Below, piece after piece: positions 11,064 through 21,930 of a stretch of DNA of 64,000 nt (within the stretch, counting starts at the first letter, position 1; every line of letters starts with the position of its first letter). Source of the stretch: Stenogyne calaminthoides (lineage: Eukaryota; Streptophyta; Magnoliopsida; Lamiales; Lamiaceae); NCBI GenBank assembly GCA_037126765.1, contig JBBCBC010000033.1:10244085-10308084 (forward strand). Reading direction: 5' to 3'. The translations under genes were made by a program, and so were the position numbers. The notes below the pieces were generated by a model that saw only the letters and a list, made by a program, of their open reading frames with translations, had not been told where the DNA came from and searched no databases.

Positions 11064-11350
11064 ATGATGGAGATGAGATTGCGATGAAGATCTTTATTAA
11101 TTATAATCACGATTTAATTAGAAAATTAGCAGTTAATGTAATTAATTATCATTTATTATATTATCGTAATTAATGTTAGGGTTTTCCTATTTAAGAGTCA
11201 GTCCTGTAACCTTTTCAGTCAATTAAGTTGATTATGAATTAAAATATTGAGAGAGTGATTTTCTCTTTTATTCCTCTTTGTCGGTATTCCTATGGGAATC
11301 AACGGAGATTGAGAAGGTTGTTCCGTTTGTTCACGCTTCTCCCTGCATCA
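11064..11350 (+). repeat. Short 3' LTR, Reina-like gypsy
   Basis: The 287-bp segment opens TGATGGAGATGAG and ends CCCTGCATCA, so it has TGATG/CATCA termini and follows a purine tract. A TATA-like TATTTAAG lies near 11190. Such a short LTR after a chromovirus-type polyprotein end suggests the Reina clade. The end is inferred from the inverted terminal bases, since no second LTR is in view. Confidence 0.55.
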
Positions 11351-12161
11351 AATTCTAAAGTCTACGACTAAGGAAAATGATGACTTGAGAGACTCACTAA
11401 CCAAACTTGAAGTTGTCTTAACAAGAAAGGATTTGGAAATTTCTAAACTAAAGGAATAATTGAAAAGTTCAAATTTGTGTTTTAAGAAATATGCCAAAGG
11501 AACAGAAATGTTGAAAGAGGGTTTGATGGTTGGTAAATCTGATACCACTGGTCTTGGTTATTAAACTACTTCTAAAAGCTTTAAACCTGTGAAATTTATT
11601 AAAGCTGGAGAAAAGACAAATGTCAAAACTCCAGTGGAAACAAAAGCTCACATTAAGAAGAAGAAAAAGAAGTATGTGTGTCACTATTGTTCTGGTCATG
11701 GTCATATTCGTCCATATTGTGAAAAATTGAAAGAGGACATGAAGGTGTTACAAGCTGAAGTTTCTGAGTCACAATGTGCTAAAACTGAATGTGTCAGTAA
11801 ACAAGATGTGACTTGTAATGTTGTGTATACATCTCTGAAAGCATGTGTGCCTGGTTTATGGTACTTTGATAGTGGTTGTTCTAGGCACATGACTGGTCAA
11901 GTGAATTTCCTGTCTGATTATGAGAAATTTGATGGAGGAAATGCCACTTATGGTGGTGGTTCCAAAGGGAAAATTGTTGGGAAAGGTACTCTCAATGTTG
12001 AAGGATTTCCTAAACTGTCTAATGTCTTACATGTTGAAGGTTTGCTTGCTAATTTGATTAGTATAAGTCAACTATGTGATGACAATTTGCATGTCAAGTC
12101 TGATAAGAATTCTTGTTATGTTCTGAATAATGAAAATGAGTTGTCTTATGACTGGAAATAG
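11351..12161 (+). pseudogene. Copia F gag C-terminus and protease
   Basis: The left part is the charged coiled-coil-like end of gag with stops near 11458 and 11562. From 11589 one open frame carries an intact CCHC zinc knuckle (CHYCSGHGHIRPYC, about 11680-11721) followed by the aspartic protease site (YFDSGCSRHMTG, about 11864-11899) and the start of the pre-integrase region. The protease would cut the element's polyprotein. The frame ends in TAG at 12159-12161. Confidence 0.85.
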
Positions 12162-13586
12162 GTCAATTGATAATTGTTATCTTATTGGAACTAACAATGT
12201 TTGCAATCTTGCCAATAATGCTGAAGAAGTTTTATGGCATCAAAAACTTGGACATGTTAACTACAGGAGTATCCAGAAACTTGTGAAGATAGGTGTTGTA
12301 AGAGATTTGTCAAAGTTGAATATAGGAGAAACCATGATTTGTGGTTCTTGTCAGAAAGGTAAACAGATTTGAGTGTCACACAAGATGTTGTCACATTGTT
12401 CGACAACACGGTGTTTTGAGCTGCTATATATGGATCTTATGGGTCCTATGAAAATAGAAAGTCTTGGAGGTAAAAGGTATTCATTGGTTGAGGTAGATGA
12501 TTTCTCTAGATATACCTGGATTTAGTTTTTGAAAGAAAATCTGAAACTTTTGCTGCTTTTAAGGTTTTGTATAAAAGGTTTTAAAGTGTATACAACTTAA
12601 TAGTGAGTAAGATTAGGTCAGATCATGGTAGGGAATTTAAAAATAGCTTATTTTCTAATTTATGTGAAAAGAAGGGTATAATGCATGAGTTTTCTTCTCC
12701 TAAAACTCCACAACAAAATGGAATAGCTGAAAGGAAGAATAGAACTCTTCAAGAAATGGCTAGGGTAATGTTGCAAGCTAAACATCATTTTAAAAGGTTT
12801 TGGGCTGAAGCATTAAACACTGCATGCCATATTATTAACAGAGTTTTTATGAGGCCACAAAGTTCAAAAATATCTTATGAGATTCTGAACAACAAGAAAC
12901 CAAATCTGAAATACTTTCATGTGTTTAGTTGTGTGTATTACATTCTGAATGATAGAGATCAACTTCGAAAGTTTGACTCTAAAAGTGACAAAGGTTTTTT
13001 CTTAGGCTATTCTAGAAATAGTAAAGCCAATAGATTTTTCAACCTTAGGTTAAACACTGTTCAAGAATCTATGAATGCTGTTTTTGATGATACAACAAAC
13101 ATAACAGGAAAAAGTACTGAAGAAGATGTGTCTGAGCATATTGAGATTTCTATTGGAACTGGAAATTTTGGAAATTCAAAGGATGTTACACCTAATGCCA
13201 CGGCATCTGAGACAACATTCTTTGAAAATCCAAAAACAGAAAGTTTAGAAAGCAATACTCAATACACTCATGACAAGGTACCTGCTTCCAGAATCATGAA
13301 AAGCCATCCTTCAAACCAAATCATTGGTGATTCTTCTGTTGGAGTACAAACCAGAAGAAGGGTAAGCTCAAAAGATGTGGTAAGATCTGTTTGTATGTCT
13401 TCTATATGCAACATGGTTAATTCTGAATGCTATCATTCTGTAATTGAGCTTAAAAATGTCAAAGAAGCCTTAAATGATGATAATTGGATAAATGTTATGC
13501 ATGAAGTACTTAATCAGTTTGAAAGGAATGATGTTTGGACACTAGTTCCAAGACCTGGTAATACTAATGTCATTGGAACCAAGTGA
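12162..13586 (+). pseudogene. Copia F integrase, broken
   Basis: The pre-integrase zinc region (LWHQKLGHVNYRS and CGSCQKGKQ) lies at about 12229-12370. The integrase core follows with the first Asp in MDLMGP (about 12430), the second in RSDHGREF (about 12618) and the Glu in GIAERKNRT (about 12722), so the DDE triad is present. A stop at 12370-12372 and others near 12523 and 12597 split it. From 12603 it is open through the core and the acidic linker to a TGA at 13584-13586, which stands where the family has Trp just before RT. Confidence 0.85.
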
Positions 13587-14970
13587 ATTTTTAATAACAA
13601 AACTGATGAGTCTGGAAACATAGTAAGGAATAAGGCTAGATTGGTTGCCCAAGGATACACTCAAGTTGAGGGTATTGATTTTGATGAAACATTTGCACCT
13701 GTAGCTAGGATTGAATCTATTAGATTGTTGTTAGCTATTGCATGTTTTATCAATATCAAATTGCATCAAATGGATATAAAGGCTGCTTTTTTTAATGGTA
13801 TACTTGTTGAAGAGGCTTATGTTGAACAACCCCTAGGATTTGAAGATCCTTACTATCCTGATCATGTTTATAAGCTTAAGAAAGAATTGTATGGCTTGAA
13901 ACAAGCTCCTAGAGCTTGGTATGACAGATGGACTGACTTTCTTTTGCAGTTTGGTTTTGTTAGAGGAGAAGCAGACAGGACTTTGTTTAGTAAACAGGTT
14001 GATGAAGGGTTGATGATTGCACAAATATATGTTGATGACATAGTATTTGGAGCAACATCAGACAAGATGCTGAATGAATTTGTTGAGGCAATGTCATCTA
14101 CATTTGAGATGAGCATGGTTAGAGACTTGAATTACTTTTTAGGTCTGCAGATCAAGCAAAAAGATGATGGAATCTTCATTTGCCAAAGCAAATATGCAAA
14201 GAACCTGGTTAAGAGATTTGGTCTTGAGAATTCGAAGCATATGAAAACACCTATGGGATCAACTCAGAAGTTGAACAAAGACAGTGCTAGTCAAGATATT
14301 GATCACACACTGTACAGATCCATGATAGGTAGTCTTCTTTATCTTACCTCTAGTAGACATGAAATTATGTATAGTATTTGTGTTTGTGCTAGGTATCAAG
14401 CTAATCCAAAGGAATCTCACATGAATGCTGTGAAGAGGATTATCAGATATGTTGTTGGAACAACAGATCTTGGTATATGGTATACAAAGGACAAGAGCAG
14501 TGTACTGACTGGGTATAATGATGTTGATTGGGCTGGAGACATTGATGATAGGAAAAGCACAAGTGGTGGATGCTTTTACATGGGTAACAATTTGATTTCC
14601 TGGCATAGTAAGAAACAAAATTGTGTTTCACAATCTACTGCAGAGTCAGAGTACATTGTTGCTGGTAGTTGTTGTACACAACTTTTATGGTTGAAAAAGA
14701 TGTTTGATGACTATGGACTTGAGAATGATATTCTGACTGTGTTTTGTGATAATACTAGTGCTATTAACATTTCTAAAAACCCAGTAACAACATTCTCTTA
14801 CCAAGCACATAAGTATAAGACATCATTTCATAAGAGACCTTGTAGAAAAGGAAATTATGAAGTTAGAGTATGTTCCCACTGATAATCAACTTGCTGATAT
14901 TTTTACTAAAGCCATTGATCATGAGAGGTTTTCAGCTCTGAGGAAATCTCTTGGTTTTTGTACTATCTGA
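13587..14970 (+). pseudogene. Copia F reverse transcriptase and RNase H
   Basis: Residues after KARLVAQGYTQVEGID (about 13633) form the RVT_2 domain, with QMDIKAAF, the LYGLKQAPRAWYD motif and the catalytic YVDDIVFG at about 14027-14050. RNase H follows with DWAGDIDDRKSTSG (about 14527) and SQSTAESEY (about 14630). The frame is open from 13641 to 14882; the expected end (TDNQLADIFTKAL) is read in another frame up to TGA at about 14970, so one frameshift near 14820-14870 breaks RNase H. RT itself looks intact, making this the best-preserved RT in the window. Confidence 0.9.
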
Positions 14971-15890
14971 GTTCTGTAGGGTGGATGTTGCAACAAATGT
15001 TACAACATTTGAAGCAACATCTGGTTTGATTTTTGTAGCACTTGGTTGATTTGATCGATTCTCATGGTTTGAATATGATTTTTAGTTGAATTCTTATTGA
15101 GTCAAGTCATTGTGATTTTCTGGACAAACATTTCTTAAATGCACAAAAACAAGATTCACACATTGGATGTAATCTCTCACTGAGTAACTCTGGAGCACGA
15201 AGTTCTCTACTACGATGTCTTCTTTTCAAAAGGTGATTGATATAACATCAATTTTCTCATAATCCACTGAGTAACTATGGGGCACGAAGTTCGCTACTAC
15301 GATGTTCTCTTTTCAAAAGGTGAATCAATATGAGTTAAGTGTATAAAAAGAAAAGATGAAAAGTACAACATTGGATATGTAAAACATGTAAAATGAATGT
15401 TGAAGTGTGTGTGTGTGACGTTCTTGTTTGCAACATTGACTTGATTTGACTGAGTTTTACTTGGATGATTATTTAATTTGTGACTTTTTGATTAAATTGA
15501 CTATTTAATTCAAAAATTGGTCACACTTTATTTAATTCCAGATTGTATATTGTTTTTATTTATGTTTCGGGCTTTTTGGTTTTGTAAAAAATGGGCAGAA
15601 TGTGTGTTTCGGATATTGGAAGTAGTGGGAGTGATGGTTTCATCACATTGCACCCCATGATCTCCATTTCTAGAACATTCATTTTGTGGGATCATGACTT
15701 GTAACATGCAGATTTCAGATTCTATTTAAGGATCAAATGGGTGTTGCATTTTTATACTGAAAACTTGTTTTGAGTTTTGCGTATTGAAGTTTGAAGAAGT
15801 TGAGGTATTACTGGTTTTGTCATAAAGTATTAGTTGGAATTGAATTTTTAGTTCTATTTGTCACTAACTCTTTTTGATATATATAGCACA
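14971..15890 (+). other. Spacer between pol and additional ORF of Copia F
   Basis: No coding sequence is recognisable. It contains a tandem duplication at 15178-15345 (unit about 87 bp, landmark CACTGAGTAACT and GCACGAAGTTC). The spacer probably carries the promoter or leader for the downstream ORF, as in Sirevirus-type elements, but no motif proves it. Confidence 0.5.
15178..15345 (+). repeat. Two-copy tandem repeat in the Copia F spacer
   Basis: Two copies about 87 bp apart share CACTGAGTAACT, GCACGAAGTTC, CTACTACGATGT and TCTTTTCAAAAGGTGA. The second copy is slightly shorter. Confidence 0.8.
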
Positions 15891-17072
15891 ATGGCTGGAA
15901 ATCAGAACACTTCTCCAAACGCGCCTTCAAACCCTTCCTCTGAAAACCTTGAAATCGCGAACCCGCTTCACCTTCTTGCATCAATGGCGACTTTGATCAA
16001 TTCACCAAATGCCACACCTAGTGCTGAATCATCCAACCCAACACTCCAAAATCCGTTGAACCCAGAACCAATTTTGGTTGCATTCCCTGAAACCGAACAT
16101 CCGTTGAATGTGAGCGAGGCGATCATTTTGCTTCAACACTTTGAAACTCCTGCGACGATCATATTTGGAGAGTTTTCGGTGAACATTCTACTATTCTCGA
16201 ATGTCTCATCCTCGAACCCTCCTCGTGGTGTTTTCCCAGATGACTTCATTGTGGGGGCCGAAAATCCAAAACCGACTGCTGAAAATGTGAGCCCGCACAA
16301 CCCGATGCTCAAGCTGATGTTGAGATGGAAGATACTTCCATGGGGGAGCCCGTTGAGAAGGCTAAGGCTGACATTGCTGCTGCTTTCCTCCAAAAAGCCG
16401 AAGAGGAAGAGAAGCCCTGTGAAACCAAGGAGAAGATCAAACCGCTACAAGCCCAGGGTGGACTACTCTGAGACAAAGAGGGGTAAGATTTCTGATTTGG
16501 GTCAAGCCTCAAGGCCAATTATTGTGTCTGATTCATCTGAATCAGAAAAGAGTTTGGAAAAGGCTGAGGAAAGTGAGAAGTCTGCTGAGGAAGTTGAGCA
16601 CTCTGTTGAGAAGAGTGTTGATGAGGAGAGTGAGAAATCTATTGCTGAGGAGACAGAACCAAGTGAAGCATCTGAGCCTGCGGCTGATGCTGATGATGAT
16701 GATGATATGACTGCCGATGTCCATGTTGATTCAGAAAGTTTTGATGAAATCATTCCTATTGCTGAGTTGTTAGCAAGGAATGAAAGAAGAACAAAATTCA
16801 GAAATGATCCTGAAGCTACTACAAAAGCTAGAACTGAGTTGAGAACAAAGAGAAAGCATGAACCTGTTGCTGGCTCTGATATTGATGAAGATGTTGAGCA
16901 AGGTGCTGCAACACTATCAGGAGAACCAGATGACTCTGATGATCCTGATGAATCAGACTCAAGTAGTTCAGGTAACACATCTTTTGAACTTGATGATGAT
17001 GATAGTGATGATGCTTATCATGGTATTGCTAGTCCTAAGTTTGCTATATTGAGAAGGAGACTTTTGTTGTAG
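15891..17072 (+). pseudogene. Copia F additional ORF, N-terminal part
   Basis: From ATG at 15891 (MAGNQNTSPNAPSN) the frame stays open to TAG at 17070-17072, about 393 residues. It begins Asn/Pro/Ser-rich, has a short hydrophobic stretch (LTLLLLSS) followed by a basic cluster (KKPKRKRSPVKPRRRS), possibly a nuclear localisation signal, and then long acidic Ser/Glu/Asp tracts. No enzyme motif is present. Position after RNase H and low-complexity make-up resemble the additional or env-like ORFs of Sirevirus-type elements; the function of such ORFs is not established. The upstream ATG at 15858 would add 11 residues. Confidence 0.6.
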
Positions 17073-17083
17073 GAAAAAACTGA

Positions 17084-17767
17084 ATTCAATTCTTTGAGGA
17101 AAGGAACCTTTTGCATGTTGTACAATTTGCTTCACCTTTCTTTGACACTTGGGTATATGAATTTTACTGTAATTTGAGGAAAGGAACTGGTAGAAGGAAT
17201 TCTAGGAGATATGGGCATGTGAGGTTTAGAGGTCATAATGTAGGCTTTAATCCTGGTGTGAAAAATGCATTCTTGAGAACCCCTGATGTTGAGGAAGATG
17301 TTGTCCCTCCTATGAATGAAATTGTGACTACTATTACTGGTGGAATGGTTAGAAGATGGACAACAAATGTGTTGTCATCCAAGTTGACAAGTCTATTTTC
17401 AGTTGTTCACAAGTTTGTTGTGTGGTTGCCAACTACCAACACTACCAAGATCACTGAAGCTCAAGCTATTCTGATGTATAGAATAGTGGTCATGAACAAT
17501 TTCAATCTGGGGAGAACAATCTTTGATAATGCAATGAAATGTGCAGGTGGTAAGAAAAGTTATTTACCATATCCTTGTATGATCTTTGCTCTGCTGGACA
17601 GATTAGACATTGCTAGGGAACCTGTTGAAAGTCTTGGTGGGATGATTCTTGACTTAGGAATTTCCGAAGTTCTGTTGAGAGGAAACAAGATTAGGGACTT
17701 ACCATATATGAGGCCTAATGCAGAGGGAGATGAAGTTGAGCCTGAGGTTGTTGAACCTGCTGTTTAA
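17084..17767 (+). pseudogene. Copia F additional ORF, plant transposon-protein domain
   Basis: A +2 frame change near 17075-17110 continues the ORF. The segment FFDTWVYEFYCNLRKG...HVRFRGHNVGFNPGVKNAFL (about 17138-17275) resembles the putative plant transposon protein domain found in many plant retroelement-derived proteins (pattern V.EFY.NL...V.VRG....F....N..L). The rest is helical-looking, without catalytic residues. It ends in TAA at 17765-17767 after an acidic tail. The domain call is from pattern memory; a profile search would settle it. Confidence 0.55.
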
Positions 17768-18155
17768 AATCCGGATGTTGCACCAAATGCTGGCAACAAT
17801 GATGGTGACACTGACTTGAGAAATTCTCTAGTTCAGTCTATTACTATTCACATGAATTTCATACTTCAACAAATTGAGAATTTGCAGGATCAGATTGCTG
17901 TTGAATGCCATGAAAAGCTTTTGGGAGAGGTTGCTTTCTGCTCCACCAGGGGGAGTAGCACCTGATGCTCTTGAAGTTGTTGCTGATGTTCCTGCTGCTG
18001 AAGAAGTTCCTGAGGTTGTTCCAGGTGATGTGCATGAAGAGAATGAGCCAGATCCTCCGGCTGAACAGGTTGAACAAGCTGTTGACCAAGGTGATGATGA
18101 TGAAGAAGCTGACATTGATGATATCATAGAGGAAATCTATGGTGATCTCCCATGA
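17768..18155 (+). pseudogene. Copia F additional ORF, C-terminal coiled coil and acidic tail
   Basis: The reading frame goes on through DLRNSLVQSITIHMNF, shifts near 17880 and ends in an acidic region (EQVEQAVDQGDDDEEADID) at TGA 18153-18155. Just beyond are G-rich purine runs (GGGGGAG near 18197 and 18220) of the kind repeated near the end of Sirevirus-type elements. Confidence 0.5.
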
Positions 18156-18273
18156 TGGTTGAATGGAGGAGTTTGTTTTTAAGATCATGAAGACAGGGGG
18201 AGTTAAGAACAAGATGAGGGGGAGCATGTGCAGGTCGATGATGCTGCATCTGATATATCTCAGTTATATCACC

Positions 18274-18966
18274 CAGTGTTTTCATAACCGAACCGGTGAT
18301 TGAACCGGACAGATCACCGGTCAGACCGGTTCAACCGACGGTTCAACCGTTTAAATGATTTATGTGTATTTTTTTTAATTTTTTTTTATATTTTACTATA
18401 TTTTTTTTAAATGACTAATTCATCAAAAGACTTATAATATAAATATTTAAATTTAATTAATCAAACTTGAACCATAAAAATAATATAAACGTGAAAAGAT
18501 TTGTCCCACATCGAATAAGTATTAGAAGAAATGTAAAATAAAGTTATATAAAAGGGAGAGGAGGTAGATTTTATGGATCTCCTATCCCACATCGAATAAG
18601 TATTAAAAAAGATGTGAGATGGAGTAATATAAAAGGTGGATCTCCCACCCCACATTGAATAAGTATTAAGAAAGATGTGAGATGTAGTAATATAAAAGGG
18701 GTGGGGGTCTAGATCCTTACTCATTAGAAAGATTAGTTAAAAATTGATTGGTATTAAAAATAATAATTTTTTTTACCTAAATAATTATTAGTTTAAATTT
18801 TTTTTTTAAAAAGTTTTAAAAAAAAAAAAAAACCAGTCGAGGTTCTGACAGGTTTTGACCGGTTTTGACCTATAAACCGGTTCTTAGGGGGTGTCCGGAC
18901 CTGTTCCGGGTCCGTTTCCCTGTTCAATCGGTCGAACCGGTCGATCCGGTCCGATTTTGAAATCAT
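18274..18966. mobile_element. Non-autonomous DNA element, Mutator-like, with 10-bp direct repeats
   Basis: The 693-bp element is bounded by identical direct repeats TTATATCACC (18264-18273 and 18967-18976). Its ends are imperfect inverted repeats: CAGTGTTTTCATAACCGAACCGG on the left, against ATGATTTCAAAATCGGACCGG on the right read in reverse, 16 of 21 positions equal. Both ends are rich in CCGGT/ACCGG words. A target duplication of 9-10 bp points to the Mutator superfamily. There is no transposase. The core holds three snRNA-promoter-like modules. Confidence 0.65.
18503..18697 (+). promoter_or_regulatory. Three tandem USE plus TATA modules (snRNA promoter-like)
   Basis: GTCCCACATCG (18503-18513) and ATCCCACATCG (18584-18594) match exactly the plant snRNA upstream sequence element RTCCCACATCG; a third, ACCCCACATTG (18647-18657), is degenerate. 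Each is followed by a TATA box (18545, 18628, 18691) after gaps of 31, 33 and 33 bp. Plant RNA polymerase II snRNA genes place their TATA box about 33-34 bp after the element, so spacing as well as sequence fits. No snRNA body was recognised downstream. Confidence 0.6.
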
Positions 18967-19780
18967 TTATATCACCTTCTACTCTTTTTGTTTTCCTTCT
19001 TTATTCATATGATCTTATTTCTGTTTTTGATAGATATTTACTAAACTCTGTTCATTTGGTTATGTAATTATTGAACAATAGTTGGTAGGATTTGCTTGTT
19101 GATGAATATTAGTGATTGATGCTCTAATATTCTATTTATTTGTGAGTATTATGACTTGCTCTGGACTTGCTCTGGACTTGCTCTGATATTCTGTTAATGT
19201 TTGAGTATTGATGATTAGTTTTCTCTGATGATCATATTCAGATTTTAGGTTAAGATGTTGTATCTTTGCTCTGGTATCTTTGTTTTCATTGCTTTGATAA
19301 TCTTACCTTGTGTTTTTGGAAAAGAGTAAGTTGTGTAGATTGTTCAGAATGATCTGTTAACATTCTTCCTGATAACTCTACTCTATTTCCTTGATGATTA
19401 GTGGAAATATGTTCAAGTAGTATGTGTTCTACTTTTTTCTGCAGGCTTAAGGATTGATACATAGTGTACTTGTATAATTTTCCCTTACTCTGAGATGTTC
19501 TTACATCTTGCTTTGATGAGTTTCAATGTAATATACATATATGCTCTGATATGTCATATGCTCTGACATGTTTTACATTATACCCTGACAAGTATTTCTA
19601 CAGATTGAAGTTTTCCAAACAAATGAAATTGTTTGATGATGTTTATTCGATTCTTGATAGCTACAAAATGGTTTGACACTTAGTAGTGCAGCTGATATGA
19701 TTATGAGTTCTATCATGCACAGTACCTGATGTATTTGTTATTTCAGGTGTGTTGTAGCAGAAAGATTGAATGTGGGAGAT

Positions 19781-20630
19781 TGTTGATGTTTCCACCGATG
19801 TTACAACATTGGTTACAACATCAGTATTCGTCCTTTCTTCTTAACTACTAACACTTCTATGTTCAATGTTGTGTTTGATGTTGTTGACTGCAGTTTGACG
19901 ATCTAGGTTGTTCTGCAAGATTCCAAAAGGTTCCACAAGCTTCAAGAATCGAGTAGAAGGACTAGATCATGCGGCTGTTTTCAAAAGATTGGAGAAGACC
20001 CACTAAGTGGCAGTTATAAAGATCATGGAATAGTGGATGGAAGAGTTTCTAGATCCTTCAAGGAGGCTCTAGTAAGGCATACACGAAGTCTATAAATAGA
20101 AGACCTTGATATTCATATCAAGTGCTGAACATTGCCATATATCGTGTGATGTTTAGTCGAAGCAACAACCAAGCATCAACTGTAGAGTGCGTGAGTGCAT
20201 CCAGAGTGATAGGGTCGTTGTTGTGGAGTTATTTTACCATAAGAGAGTAATTGTAGGGTTTACAATACCTCGAGTTGGTGTTAGATTTGTTTTATGTGGA
20301 GTGTTAGTCTCGGTGTAAGATAGTTTCACACTCATAGAACATATCACCTTTAGTAGTGTAGAGATACACCTAGCCTTTAGATCATATGCTTGATCTTGTT
20401 TCAAGAGGATTCGATTTGTGAACCTCTTTGTATTCATTATTTTGATAAATAGTGATTTTGGCCATAGGGCTTCACAATCTAAATTGATATAGATTGTGTA
20501 AAGTCTTATTAATTTCGTGTGTTATGTTTCTGAGTCTTCCGTTGTTTCTGTCTTTTGAATGTTACTTTGAGTGTCAAAACATTCAGTGTAACATTACTCT
20601 GATTTTACTAAACACAACCCCGTACATCAC
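19781..20630 (+). repeat. 3' LTR of Copia F
   Basis: The LTR begins TGTTGATGTTTCCACC directly after the polypurine tract. No 5' LTR survives in the window, so the right end is not fixed; the sequence probably runs to the TACATCACA near 20623-20632. A TATA-like CTATAAATAG occurs at about 20090-20099 (GTCTATAAATAGAAGACC), followed by a leader. Confidence 0.6.
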
Positions 20631-20639
20631 ACTTTCAAG

Positions 20640-20826
20640 CACTAATGTGACGCATACAAGCGTTACAATAGACATTTGTAATGACGCTTCTAGATGTCAC
20701 AATAACAAGGTTTTGAAATGCAAATCTTGTGAGGCTTGGAAAAGCGTCACTTAAATCAAAAGCATCACTATAGACTAATTTTAATGACGCTTTTGCGCGT
20801 CACTAAAATCAATTTTTCTAATAGTG
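20640..20826. mobile_element. Terminal fragment of a CACTA-type transposon
   Basis: The right edge TTTTTCTAATAGTG reads CACTATTAGAAAAA from the other side, a CACTA terminus. Inside are several TGACGC/GCGTCA words in both orientations, the sub-terminal repeats expected of CACTA elements. The left edge begins CACTAATGTGACGC but lacks the poly-A part, so the left terminus is uncertain. No matching 3-bp duplication was found. Confidence 0.5.
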
Positions 20827-21649
20827 GTCTCATCAAGGTTTTTGAATCGTCCTCCTTGAGGACGATCCTTTTGGGGTATGGTACACAACTTTCCCGGTGG
20901 GTTCCATTATCGTAAGTATGAATAAGAGATATAGAGATATCTTATTTAAAAAAATTCATAAAATATTATACAGATAATCATTCTTTTAACGCCAATTGTC
21001 GATAGCTAGAAATTAACCAGTGGATTTATGTGACTTAATTTGGATTCTAGCTAAGCAAAATTATAAATCGTACTGAATAATCTCAACTGAGTAAATATTG
21101 CATGTGTGTTCTTGTGTCAAAAGTATCGACCTTTATTCATTTACTCTTATTTATATGTACATATAGTGAGGTTATAATATTGATAAGATGTGATTCTAGC
21201 CTTTAACCAGGCACCCCTGCTAATTGGGGGACTTTCATTTCATTCCGAGTTGAATGCAAACCTTGCCACGTGGATATGATGTTAGGGCGGCTACTCCTGA
21301 GATGCCAACTAGAAGCAATAAAGCTCTAATCTCGGTTCCCATAATTGGTTCTCTGTGTCCTTTGTCCGTCGGGGTGCCAAGATCTTCTTTCCATAATCGT
21401 AAAGTCTTCTCGTTTATCCATTGAGCGACCTCGCTCATGTCGCTCGTCGATTCTTTATTGTCGGGCCATTCATTTGGGGTCTTCATGACTATTAGATCTC
21501 CTTAGTAACCAGGTCACTTTAGTACTCAAGATCGCCATATGATTATGAGGTAGCCCTATGATTATGAGGTCGTCATGTGATTATACTTGGATAAATTCAC
21601 GTTTCGTTTGCTACACATATTTGGTACAACATAGCACATATAAGATATT
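20827..21649. other. Unassigned intergenic sequence
   Basis: No known protein, LTR or transposon end is recognisable. A minus-strand open frame of 83 codons at 21486-21235 lies here; it resembles nothing I know and its length is within chance for a local GC-richer patch. Short repeats of TATGATTATGAGGT occur at 21537-21580. Confidence 0.5.
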
Positions 21650-21930
21650 GAAAATTGTGTTACCATATACACGTAAATGTATTATTGTAAAGAGAAGAAA
21701 TGTGTTACTTTATAAACAAAAATGACACTCCCTCTATTTCATTCGCTTCTCCCTATTCTTTTATCTGATTTACCTCCTGGGATGTGACCAACTACCTTAA
21801 GTAAATGCTCAAACCACCAGTTTAAATCATTGAATTAGAAAGAAATATATTTTTTATTCATCATTATGTAGTAACACATAATTGCACTTACCGTAACACA
21901 TACTTATCTTTATAATAATACAAATTAGGA

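Larger units (their letters stand above)
18156..19780 (+). other. 3' untranslated region of Copia F with insertion
   Basis: No reading frame is recognisable. A Mutator-like element occupies 18274-18966. From 18977 to 19780 the sequence repeats short TGCTCTG(A/G) words many times. The segment closes with the polypurine tract TGAATGTGGGAGAT at 19767-19780. Confidence 0.6.
11351..20630 (+). mobile_element. Copia element F, 5'-truncated, with additional ORF
   Basis: This plus-strand element has lost its 5' LTR, primer binding site and gag N-terminus; it begins abruptly against the gypsy LTR. The order is gag C-terminus, protease, integrase, RT, RNase H, spacer, additional ORF, long 3' untranslated region, polypurine tract and 3' LTR (from 19781). 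The additional ORF after pol places it near the Sirevirus type. A Mutator-like insertion occupies 18274-18966. The end at about 20630 is approximate. Confidence 0.75.

Noticed and set aside
16133..16978. Long Ser-rich minus frames opposite the Copia F additional ORF
   Set aside because: They are the complement of acidic Ser/Glu repeats, which leaves the opposite strand open.
18461..18724. Minus frame with Tyr/Ile/Ser repeats in the Mutator-like element
   Set aside because: It is the reverse of the tandem USE-TATA modules, not a conserved protein.
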